Below are positions 18,030 through 25,948 of a stretch of DNA of 64,000 bases, piece after piece. The notes beneath the pieces were generated by a model. That model saw only the letters and a list, made by a program, of their open reading frames with translations. It made no database searches and was not told the origin of the DNA. The position numbers and the translations under genes were made by a program. The DNA is from Pseudomonas caspiana. Lineage in GTDB: Bacteria; Pseudomonadota; Gammaproteobacteria; Pseudomonadales; Pseudomonadaceae. The stretch lies in contig NZ_LOHF01000014.1 in assembly GCF_002158995.1 (NCBI RefSeq), forward strand, positions 58,683 through 122,682. The letters are read 5' to 3'. Positions within the stretch are counted from its first letter, which is position 1. Every line of letters starts with the position of its first letter.

Positions 18030-18433
18030 GGGGAATCTCCAAGGCTGGGTATTTTGTTAATTACAGCAAGACTGCCTGATAAGTCGCCAGGTTCCAATGA
18101 CCTGCGTCAACAAGGCTCAGTGGCAATCAGCTATCGGAGCCATCGAAACAATCTACGAGCGCTATGTCGGTCGCCCGCGCAAGATGCCTCATCGCCACTT
18201 TTCAGGAAGATCATCATGCAGCTCAACAGTCTTTTCCGTAGTTTGCTCGCGGCTTACGCTTGCGGTGCCACCGGCAGCTATGCAGAGGAATCAAACCGGG
18301 TTTAATGACGACTTAAAGACGAAAAGCCGCACTTGGGAATTAAGGCTTTGGACCGGAGGACATACAACGCCGTGTGCCCGACGCCTTTCTCAGGCAGAAT
18401 GACGCCATTAATCGCCTTAAAAGAGGATCGCCC
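18030..18433. other. 404-bp intergenic region between azu and the small charged protein
   Basis: It holds the azu promoter on one side and, on the other, a 29-codon frame with a ribosome site (entered separately). No palindrome of the families seen elsewhere and no convincing terminator are visible. Confidence 0.5.
18216..18305 (+). CDS. Possible 29-aa small protein or signal-peptide remnant
   Basis: The frame reads MQLNSLFRSLLAAYACG then ATGSYAEESNRV and stops. AGGA lies 8 nt before the ATG. The first part resembles a signal peptide with a possible cut after SYA, but nothing follows, so it may be a tiny secreted or membrane peptide, or the start of a decayed gene. It has no recognised family. 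Confidence 0.3.
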   Translation: MQLNSLFRSLLAAYACGATGSYAEESNRV

Positions 18434-18628
18434 ATGGCTAAACCTAACTACTCCTTCGCGAAACGTCAGCGAGATCTGGCTAAAGAGCAGAAGAAAGAGG
18501 AAAAGCTACAGCGCAAAAATGCTGCCCTGGCCGAAACCAGTACTGAAGGCGAGACCGAGGCATCTGACGCGACCGATGAAGCTGCGCCAGTGGAACAGAC
18601 CAGCACTGACGACAAGCCAGCTAGCTGA
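18434..18628 (+). CDS. Small conserved highly charged protein, 64 aa
   Basis: The protein begins MAKPNYSFAKRQRDLAKEQK and continues with a Lys/Glu-rich helix, then an acidic, disordered Thr/Ala/Glu tail. Short proteins with this N-terminus are common in Pseudomonas genomes without known function. Start at 18434 is chosen because AGAGGA precedes it and the conserved part begins there; the frame is open further upstream. The basic helix followed by an acidic tail could bind nucleic acid or ribosomes, which is inference. Confidence 0.75.
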   Translation: MAKPNYSFAKRQRDLAKEQKKEEKLQRKNAALAETSTEGETEASDATDEAAPVEQTSTDDKPAS

Positions 18629-18713
18629 AATACTTTCTTGTTGGCGAAGCGGCGTGTCAGTTCCACCGCGTCGCCAACACGTTAGCTCCTACCGGTGGAT
18701 AGCCATCGACACC

Positions 18714-19607
18714 TCACCCTTCGATCGGCATCACCGTCACCCGCACTTCAGGGTCGTGACTGCCACCGCCAAGAATCACGCCGCGTAATGGCGATACATC
18801 TGAAAAATCCCGTCCCCATGCCAGACTGATGTGCTCCAGCGCCGGCTGCACGTTATTGGTTGGATCGAAGTCTACCCACCCCAGCACCGGACAAAACACC
18901 GACACCCACGCATGGGAAGCATCCGCGCCGATCAGTCTCGGCTGGCCAGGTGGTGGCTGAGTCAGCAAATAACCACTGATGTATCGTGCCGACAAGCCAC
19001 GTGAGCGCAAGCAGGCCAGCATCAAGTGGGCAAAGTCCTGGCAGACGCCACGGCGTGTTTCCAACACTTCAACCAAGGGTGTTGCGACCTGTGTGGCTTC
19101 GCCGTCAAACGTGAACTCGGTGAAGATCTTCTCCATCAATGCCTGTACGCACCACATCAGCGGCTGACTCGGCACGAAGCAATCCGCCGAGAACTCGATG
19201 AACGATTGCTTCAAATGCACATAGGGCGACTCGAAACGATAGCGACAGGCTTCCATGATGTCCGCCGACATCGGCCGAGCGTTGTAGGTCATGATGCTGC
19301 GCGTCATTTCCCACGCGGGCGAATGATTGAAGTTAAGCGGCGCACGCTCAAGGACTTCGACCTGCAGGCGCGCATTGACCTCCAACTCATCATGAGGCCG
19401 CTCAAAAGCCAGACGCGTCAGCGGGTTGCCGAACACGTCGAACTCATCACGGCGAATCGTCGGAATCGGGCTGACCAGCAACTGCTGCTCAGTACAGCGC
19501 TGCCAGGGATTGGGTCGCGGCCACAGGTGTGCCAACTGCTGGGCCAGCGAAACCGGGCTGTCGTATTTGTAATGCGTGTCGTGAAAAATCTGGTAACGGG
19601 CGCTCAT
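18714..19607 (-). CDS. Transglutaminase-like protein (N-terminal bact_transglu_N domain)
   Basis: A 297-aa cytoplasmic protein: a beta-rich N-terminal domain (about residues 4-85, with the HLWPRPNPWQ segment) and a transglutaminase core with Cys189 (RRGVCQDFAH), His232 (ASHAWVSV) and Asp248 (DFDPTNN) as the catalytic triad. No signal peptide. It overlaps the stop of the upstream ATP-grasp gene by 1 nt (TGATG), so it is translationally coupled. Proteins of this type are thought to act as peptidases or amide-forming enzymes on a product of the neighbouring ATP-grasp protein; no substrate is known to me. It is the last gene of a three-gene operon. Confidence 0.88.
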   Translation of the reverse strand: MSARYQIFHDTHYKYDSPVSLAQQLAHLWPRPNPWQRCTEQQLLVSPIPTIRRDEFDVFGNPLTRLAFERPHDELEVNARLQVEVLERAPLNFNHSPAWEMTRSIMTYNARPMSADIMEACRYRFESPYVHLKQSFIEFSADCFVPSQPLMWCVQALMEKIFTEFTFDGEATQVATPLVEVLETRRGVCQDFAHLMLACLRSRGLSARYISGYLLTQPPPGQPRLIGADASHAWVSVFCPVLGWVDFDPTNNVQPALEHISLAWGRDFSDVSPLRGVILGGGSHDPEVRVTVMPIEG

Positions 19608-22102
19608 CAGACAGACACCGTACGTTGGCTGATATCGTCGACGTGGGCAAAGTGACGCAAAGCCAATCGATCCGAAACTTGTGCGCTGGCATCGCCAATG
19701 CTTTGCAACATGTCTGCAAGGCCCTCTAATACCGCCTTGATACTGCTGTCACCAAACAAGGGGTTCTCCAGACAACCCAGGTCGAAACTCGACAGGCGTC
19801 GAACCAGCGTCCCCAGGCTCGCATCGCGAGGCGCGCCGAACTCTTCGTTCAGACGATTCAGCGACTTGGATACCAGTTTGAGCTGGAACAGCACAGCGTG
19901 AGGGTTCTGATCATCGAGCAACAGCAAGTCCAGCACCGGAATCAACTGCGGTACGGCCAGGTATCGCGAGCGGTAGGTAATGCTGCTGTTGCCCAGTTCG
20001 AGTAGCCATTCCAGACCAGCCTGATCGGTCACGGCAGCGCTGCGCAGGAACGCCGCCAGGCTATTGCTGAGAAACTTCAGACGCTCGATACGCCGACCGA
20101 TCATCAAAAAGCGCCAGCCTTCGTCCCGGGTCATGTCATCCAGAGCAAACCCGGATAACGCTGCCAGCGACATGACCAGTCGGTTGAGGAAGTCCAACAG
20201 TTCGCCAAAATCCGGATCCTTGCTGTCCAGGCTAGTGGCTTCGCGCTGTAATTCGACCAGCGCCTGCCAGTTCTCCCGAGACAGCTTGCCGCGTACTTGC
20301 GAGGCTGCCCACTGCAAGCGCTGCAGGTTAGCGCGCAGGCTGAACGGCCACTCTTCGCCGAGAAGAGCCGCAAGCAGCCGCTCAGGCAACGTACCGCCCT
20401 CCTCCTCTTGAGGCAGCAGGTTCAGACGCTCACCCAGCGCCACGGCGGCCTCAAGCGCTTCAGGATCGTCGCCATCCACATAACGGGTCAGCATGATGCG
20501 CAGCAAACGCGCACTGTTATCGCAACGCTCGCAATAACGGCCAAACCAGAACAGGTTTTCTACTACGCGAGAGGGCAAATACGGGTCACGGCGGATCAAG
20601 TCATGCACGCCCAATGTGCGCTGGCTTTTCCAGGGCTCACCGGTTTGCGAAAGTTCGCCCAGCACCCATGTGTCTTTACTGGCACCGCCGCGCTGCATCG
20701 AGACCACGTCGGCATCGGCTTCAGCAGCAACGCGAGTCAATCCGCCCGGCAAGACTCGGTAGCCTTCAGAACTGGCCACGGCATAAACACGCATGCCAAT
20801 GGCACGAGGCTGTAATTGTTCGCCATCGGCCTGCCAGATCGGCGCGTGAGACAGCTGCGCCAATTCCTGAGCTACATAAGCGTAGGGCCTGGCCTGCATG
20901 CGCAGTGCGAGGGCTTCGCGCTGGGCTTTGTTCAAATCTCGACCGAATACCGGCGAGAAACTCTGGGAAGGGAAAGCGGGTTTGATCAACAAATCCGGCA
21001 GCTTCTCTAACGCCTGAGCCAATACGGGCGGCTCACCACACCACCAGGTCGCAACGGACGGCAGGATCAAGTCTTCGCCAAACAGGTGCTGGCAAATCTT
21101 CGGTAAAAATCCCAGCAGACCCGGTGACTCCAGCACGCCGCTGCCCAACGCATTGGCAACCAGCACTTTGCCCTGACGCACCGCTTCCAGCAGGCCCGGC
21201 ACGCCGAGCGCGGAATCGGTGCGCAGCTCCAGCGGATCGCAGAAGTCATCATCCAGACGACGCATGATGGCGTGCACTCGACGCAGACCGCTGAGGGTCT
21301 TCAGATACACCGCTGCATCACGAACCGTGAGGTCGCCGCCTTCAACCAGTGGATAACCCAGCTGGCGCGCCAGATACAGATGCTCGAAATAGCTTTCGTT
21401 GAAGCGGCCCGGCGTCAACAACACGATTAACGGTGTTTCGTTATTGGCTGGCGCCTGGCGTGCCAGGGTTTCCTGCAACGCGCGGAAAAAACCGGACAGG
21501 TGCTGAACCTGCAAGTCCCGATAGGTTTCCGGAAAAGCACGGGACACGATCTGACGGTTCTCCAGAGCGTAACCCGCACCGGACGGCGCTTGCGTACGAT
21601 CTGCCGTCACCCACCAGCGGCCATCAGGGGTGCGTGCCAGATCCACCGCGTACATGTGCAGGAACGCACCCTCCGGCGGGGTGATACCTTGGCAAGGCCA
21701 GAGGAAGTTGTTGTGACCGAACACCAGTTCGGCGGGCAGCAGGCCTTTTGCGATAAGCGTTTGCGGGCCATACAGATCAGCCAATACCGCGTTGAGCACT
21801 TTCGCCCGTTGCGCAATACCGGCGGCAACCTGTTGCCATTCTTCGGCGGGAATCAGGTGCGGCAGAAGGTCCAGCTCCCACGGCCGGTCAGCGCCCTTGG
21901 GATCGGCATAGACGTTGTACGTCACGCCATTTTCCTGAATTTGCCGGGCCAACAGCGCCTGCCGCTGAATCAATTGCGCGGGAGTGCTGCGCTGAAGGTG
22001 CTCATACATGCGCTGCCAATGGGGGCGAACAGCGCCATCGGCATCAAGCATTTCGTGATAGGTACCCGCGAACAACGGATATTGGTCAAGCAAGTCGCGC
22101 AT
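19607..22102 (-). CDS. Circularly permuted ATP-grasp / alpha-E domain fusion protein
   Basis: An 831-aa protein. Residues about 60-490 form a circularly permuted ATP-grasp ligase (old DUF404/DUF407), with VYADPKGADRPWELDLLP, VFGHNNFLWPCQG and LLIKPAFPSQ. From about 509 to 815 follows the all-helical alpha-E domain (DUF403), opening with LPSRVVENLFWFGRYCERCD. ATP-grasp enzymes join a carboxylate to an amine, so this protein probably makes an amide or peptide bond. In many bacteria the two domains are separate genes; here they are fused. Start at 22102 (MRDLLDQYPLF) fits the family, without a strong ribosome site. It sits between two transglutaminase-like genes. Confidence 0.88.
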   Translation of the reverse strand: MRDLLDQYPLFAGTYHEMLDADGAVRPHWQRMYEHLQRSTPAQLIQRQALLARQIQENGVTYNVYADPKGADRPWELDLLPHLIPAEEWQQVAAGIAQRAKVLNAVLADLYGPQTLIAKGLLPAELVFGHNNFLWPCQGITPPEGAFLHMYAVDLARTPDGRWWVTADRTQAPSGAGYALENRQIVSRAFPETYRDLQVQHLSGFFRALQETLARQAPANNETPLIVLLTPGRFNESYFEHLYLARQLGYPLVEGGDLTVRDAAVYLKTLSGLRRVHAIMRRLDDDFCDPLELRTDSALGVPGLLEAVRQGKVLVANALGSGVLESPGLLGFLPKICQHLFGEDLILPSVATWWCGEPPVLAQALEKLPDLLIKPAFPSQSFSPVFGRDLNKAQREALALRMQARPYAYVAQELAQLSHAPIWQADGEQLQPRAIGMRVYAVASSEGYRVLPGGLTRVAAEADADVVSMQRGGASKDTWVLGELSQTGEPWKSQRTLGVHDLIRRDPYLPSRVVENLFWFGRYCERCDNSARLLRIMLTRYVDGDDPEALEAAVALGERLNLLPQEEEGGTLPERLLAALLGEEWPFSLRANLQRLQWAASQVRGKLSRENWQALVELQREATSLDSKDPDFGELLDFLNRLVMSLAALSGFALDDMTRDEGWRFLMIGRRIERLKFLSNSLAAFLRSAAVTDQAGLEWLLELGNSSITYRSRYLAVPQLIPVLDLLLLDDQNPHAVLFQLKLVSKSLNRLNEEFGAPRDASLGTLVRRLSSFDLGCLENPLFGDSSIKAVLEGLADMLQSIGDASAQVSDRLALRHFAHVDDISQRTVSV

Positions 22103-22205
22103 GGAAAGCTCGGCAGAGACTAAAAATTTCAGAGTAGCGCAGTCGGATGTCAGCTGATGGTTAGCTGCTTGCGACTGACGGAATCTCTTATACAAAACCG
22201 GATTC

Positions 22206-22299
22206 CCTGTAGGAGCGCACGAGCACCGCGAGGCCGCGATGACGGTGTATCAGGCAGACCAACATCGCTGCCTCGTGGTGCTCGTGAGCGCCTATAAGG
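22206..22299. repeat. REP-like palindrome, family C (degenerate right arm)
   Basis: The left arm CCTGTAGGAGCGCACGAGCA matches the copies at 12972 and 14905; the right arm TGCTCGTGAGCGCCTATAAGG has several changes. It lies in the 225-bp gap between the second and third gene of the transglutaminase/ATP-grasp operon, where it could reduce read-through. Confidence 0.88.
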
Positions 22300-22327
22300 T
22301 TCGTACTTCCTGAACGATGCCGGTTTG

Positions 22328-25300
22328 TTATCTATGCAAACGCATATCCAGCGTCATCGGCAGTTCATCGTTGATGCTCAGCAAAGGCACTTCCAGTTTG
22401 CCGGGGGTGTGACCGATCCTGAAGAACCGTGCCAGACGACGGCTTTCCGCTTCGTTGGCGTTGACCGGCAGGGTCTCGTAGTTGCGACCGCCAGGATGCG
22501 CGACATGATACTCGCAGCCGCCCAGAGAACGCTGCATCCAGGTATCGACAAGGTCGAATACCAGCGGCGCATGTACTGGAATAGTCGGTTGCAGGCAGTT
22601 GGCAGGCTGCCAGGCGCGATAACGCACACCGGCGACAAACTCGCCAACTCGTCCGGTGGGCTGCAAAGGTATCGCAATGCCATTACAGGTCAATACATAC
22701 CGTTTCGGCGGCAAGCCATTAATCTTGACCTGCAGGCGCTCCAGAGAGGAGTCCACGTAACGCACCGCACCACCGGCCGAACCTTCCTCACCCAGCACAT
22801 GCCAAGGCTCTAGCGCCTGACGCAATTCCAGCTCGATGCCACTGACCGCGTAATCACCAACTTTAGGGAAGCGGAACTCCAGATGCGCCGCGAACCACTC
22901 GGCACGTACCGGATAACCAGCACCGTTCAACTCTTCGATAACGTCCGCAAAGTCTTGCTCAATGAAGTGCGGCAACATGAAGCGGTCATGCAGCTCTGTG
23001 CCCCAACGAGCCAGCTTGGCTGGCGCATACGGCTCGCGCCAGAACCGCGCAACCAATGCACGCAGCAACAACTGCTGAGCCAGACTCATCCGCGCATGGG
23101 GCGGCATTTCGAAGGCGCGCAGCTCCAACAGGCCCAGTCGGCCAGTAGCGCCGTCAGGGGAATAGAGCTTGTCGATACAGAACTCAGCCCGGTGAGTATT
23201 GCCAGTGACGTCGATCAGCAAATTACGCAGCAACCGGTCAACGACCCAGGGCGCAACTTCTTCGCCGGGTTTGGGCATTTGCGCAAACGCAATTTCCAGC
23301 TCGTACAGAGAGTCGTTACGCGCCTCATCAACCCGCGGAGCCTGTGAAGTCGGGCCAATGAACAGCCCGGAAAACAGATACGACAGCGATGGATGGTTAT
23401 GCCAGTAACTGAGCAGGCTGCGCAGCACGTCAGGACGGCGCAGGAAAGGTGAATCACCCGGCGTCGCGCCCCCCAGAACAAAGTGGTTGCCACCGCCGGT
23501 GCCGGTATGACGGCCATCGATCATGAATTTCTCGGTGGTCAGCCGCGTCAGACGCGCCTGCTCGTAGAGAAATTCGGTGCGCTCTACCAGTTCATCCCAG
23601 GACGCGGACGGCTGCACGTTAACTTCGATAACACCCGGATCAGGCGTGATACGGAAATTCGCCAGACGCGGATCGCTCGGCGGCTCGTAGCCTTCGAGCA
23701 AGACCGGGCAGTTAAGCTCTTCAGCGCTGGCCTCAATGGCCGCCACCAACTCCAGATAATGCTCAAGCTTTTCCAGCGGTGGCATGAACAGGTACAAACG
23801 CCCTTCCCGCGCTTCGGCACATAAGGCCGTGCGGGTCAGCCAGTCAGCCGACTCGTCGATCTTCGGCATACGCTCAGCATTGGCGTCTGGCTGCTCGGTG
23901 AGCCCGGTGAGTTGCGCCTGAACTTGCCCGTCATCTGGCAGCTCGGGGAAATCCTGATTGAAGTCGGTGGGGTGAATGAACGGATATTCCGCCGCTTTGA
24001 CCCAAGGTTGCGATGCCAGCGGCAAGCGATAGCCCAGCGCCGAATCACCGGGCACCAAGCGGCAATGGGTGTCCCGCAGATACCAGCGACCGCTCTGCCA
24101 GCGATCACCATCAACGGAGCGCGCCAGAGGAAGGACTTGACCGATAACCTTGTCCAGACCTTGAGCGAACACTTTGCGCAGCCGTGCACGCTCAAGTTCG
24201 TCACTGAGGCGTGAGTCTTCGGCGCTGACGTTGGCAGGCAGTGCGCCCTCACGCCACAGGTAATAGAAATTGTCTTCGTAGGCCGGGAACACAAAACGCG
24301 TAGGCACTTTCAGTCGTTCGGCCACGCTGGCCAAAAACCTTCCCGCCAGCTCACCTGTCGCGCCGTAGTTTTCGGTTTCTTCAGCGATCAACGCATTGTT
24401 GTGCCAGACCGGCTGCCCGTCTTGGCGCCAGAAGCAGTTAAGCGACCAACGCGGCAGTTGCTCGCCCGGATACCACTTGCCCTGACCAAAATGCACGATA
24501 CCCAGCGGCGCATAGTGCTTGCGCATGCGCTGGAACAGCTCGGCCGACAAGGCACGCTTTTTCGGCCCCAGTGCAGCAGTGTTCCACTCGGCACCGTCGC
24601 GATCATCAATGGAGACGAAGGTTGGTTCGCCGCCCATCGTCAGGCGCACATCGTTGTCAGTCAGATCGCGATCGATCTGATGGCCCAGCGCTTGAATCTC
24701 GGCCCATTGTTCTTCGGTGTAAGGTTTGGTGACGCGAGGTGCTTCCCAGATACGCTCCACCGACATTTCATGGCTGAACTCGGTTTCGCAAGGCTCGACC
24801 AAGCCACTGATCGGCGCCGCCGATGACGGTTCAGGACTACAAGCCAAGGGGATGTGCCCCTCACCTGCGAACAAACCGGAAGTGGCGTCAAGACCCACCC
24901 AACCTGCGCCGGGCAGATAAACCTCACACCAGGCGTGCAGGTCGGTGAAATCGACATCCGTGCCCGAAGGCCCGTCGAGGGCTTCAACATCGGCCTTGAG
25001 CTGAATCAGGTAGCCGGACACGAAACGCGCAGCCATGCCCAAGTGACGCAGCAACTGCACCAGCAGCCACGCCGAGTCTCGGCATGAGCCGGACGCGTTT
25101 TCCAGCGTGAATTCCGGGGTTTGTACACCGGGCTCCATGCGGATCAGGTAATCGATGTCCTGACTCAGGCGCTGGTTGAGCCCCACCAGAAAGTCGATGG
25201 CTGGCAACGGGGTGCGGTCGATGCTGGCCAGATAGTCAGCAAACTTCGGCGTCAGTGGCAGTTTTTCAAGATACGGCGCCAGCTCGCGCTGCTCTTCGCT

Positions 25301-25621
25301 GGCATAGTAGAACGGGATCTTCTCGGCATAGGGCTCAAGGAAGAAGTCGAACGGATTGAAGACCGCCATTTCGGCGACCAGATCGACTTCAACACGCAGC
25401 TCATTGGTCTTTTCCGGGAAGACCAGCCGCGCCAGATAATTGCCCTGGGGATCCTGCTGCCAGTTGATGAAGTGGTTTTCCGGCAGGACTTTCAGTGAAT
25501 ACGACAGCACTCGGGTACGGCTGTGAGCCGCCGGACGCAAACGAACAATTTGCGGACCTAGCTCAACCGCTCTCTCGTAGCGGTAATGCGTGACATGGTG
25601 CAAGGCAATATGAATCGACAC
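22328..25621 (-). CDS. Transglutaminase-DUF2126 fusion protein
   Basis: A 1097-aa protein with two parts. The N-terminal 290 residues are a transglutaminase-like unit with Cys (ASGSCRDSAW, near residue 178), His (LHAWCEVYLPG) and Asp (GLDATSG). The rest, from about residue 310 (VRLTMGGEPTFVS), is DUF2126, which has been proposed to be related to glutamine-synthetase-like amidoligases; it contains GTGGGNHFVLGG, with the look of a nucleotide-binding loop. The start is GTG at 25621, with AGGAGG 6 nt before. It is the first gene of the operon ending at 18714. The set recurs in many proteobacteria and has been suggested to make and trim a small peptide or tag. It has no signal peptide. Confidence 0.88.
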   Translation of the reverse strand: MSIHIALHHVTHYRYERAVELGPQIVRLRPAAHSRTRVLSYSLKVLPENHFINWQQDPQGNYLARLVFPEKTNELRVEVDLVAEMAVFNPFDFFLEPYAEKIPFYYASEEQRELAPYLEKLPLTPKFADYLASIDRTPLPAIDFLVGLNQRLSQDIDYLIRMEPGVQTPEFTLENASGSCRDSAWLLVQLLRHLGMAARFVSGYLIQLKADVEALDGPSGTDVDFTDLHAWCEVYLPGAGWVGLDATSGLFAGEGHIPLACSPEPSSAAPISGLVEPCETEFSHEMSVERIWEAPRVTKPYTEEQWAEIQALGHQIDRDLTDNDVRLTMGGEPTFVSIDDRDGAEWNTAALGPKKRALSAELFQRMRKHYAPLGIVHFGQGKWYPGEQLPRWSLNCFWRQDGQPVWHNNALIAEETENYGATGELAGRFLASVAERLKVPTRFVFPAYEDNFYYLWREGALPANVSAEDSRLSDELERARLRKVFAQGLDKVIGQVLPLARSVDGDRWQSGRWYLRDTHCRLVPGDSALGYRLPLASQPWVKAAEYPFIHPTDFNQDFPELPDDGQVQAQLTGLTEQPDANAERMPKIDESADWLTRTALCAEAREGRLYLFMPPLEKLEHYLELVAAIEASAEELNCPVLLEGYEPPSDPRLANFRITPDPGVIEVNVQPSASWDELVERTEFLYEQARLTRLTTEKFMIDGRHTGTGGGNHFVLGGATPGDSPFLRRPDVLRSLLSYWHNHPSLSYLFSGLFIGPTSQAPRVDEARNDSLYELEIAFAQMPKPGEEVAPWVVDRLLRNLLIDVTGNTHRAEFCIDKLYSPDGATGRLGLLELRAFEMPPHARMSLAQQLLLRALVARFWREPYAPAKLARWGTELHDRFMLPHFIEQDFADVIEELNGAGYPVRAEWFAAHLEFRFPKVGDYAVSGIELELRQALEPWHVLGEEGSAGGAVRYVDSSLERLQVKINGLPPKRYVLTCNGIAIPLQPTGRVGEFVAGVRYRAWQPANCLQPTIPVHAPLVFDLVDTWMQRSLGGCEYHVAHPGGRNYETLPVNANEAESRRLARFFRIGHTPGKLEVPLLSINDELPMTLDMRLHR

Positions 25622-25948
25622 GGCGTGCCTCCTGCGAGCCTGGACGGTATCGGAACCGCGCAAGACTTATGCCATCCGGGCAAATACGGCGGTTCCTCGG
25701 TGGCGAGGCAGAACCAGGCACTATTAAAGCGCCCACTGTGCCCCGCGGTGCAAGCGTTGCACAGAAATAAGGCGTGGGGAGGGGAAATTTTTCGGAGCTA
25801 GATTGCCCTGAGCCACTGAGACTGATTGACTTGCAGCAAACGCAGCCCTTGTAGGAGCCAACTTGTTGGCTCCTACAAGGATGTGCGCTTTAGTCCACAC
25901 CTCTTTCGCAGCCTTCGGCAGCTGCTACAGAAAAGCTGGTAAGCGGGT
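25622..25948. other. 327-bp intergenic region upstream of the transglutaminase/ATP-grasp operon
   Basis: It must hold the operon promoter; no consensus -35/-10 pair stands out. A composite palindrome occupies 25847-25930. The part next to the GTG start contains CGGCGGTTCCTCGG, of no recognised function. Confidence 0.5.
25847..25930. repeat. Composite REP-like element
   Basis: A perfect compact palindrome CCTTGTAGGAGCCAA-CT-TTGGCTCCTACAAGG-like hairpin at 25847-25880 is followed by a lone family-B right arm, TCGCAGCCTTCGGCAGCTGC, ending at 25930. Two palindrome families are joined here, suggesting insertion of one next to the other or decay of a larger element. It lies 18 bp after the YgiQ stop. 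Confidence 0.8.

Noticed and set aside
17950..18120. ANR/FNR box upstream of azurin
   Set aside because: TTG...CAA occurs near 18055-18070 but the half-sites have the wrong inner bases and spacing for TTGAT-N4-ATCAA.
22206..22299. Break of the transglutaminase/ATP-grasp operon into two units by the palindrome
   Set aside because: Possible, but no promoter is visible after the palindrome, and such elements are common inside operons; I kept the three genes as one operon.
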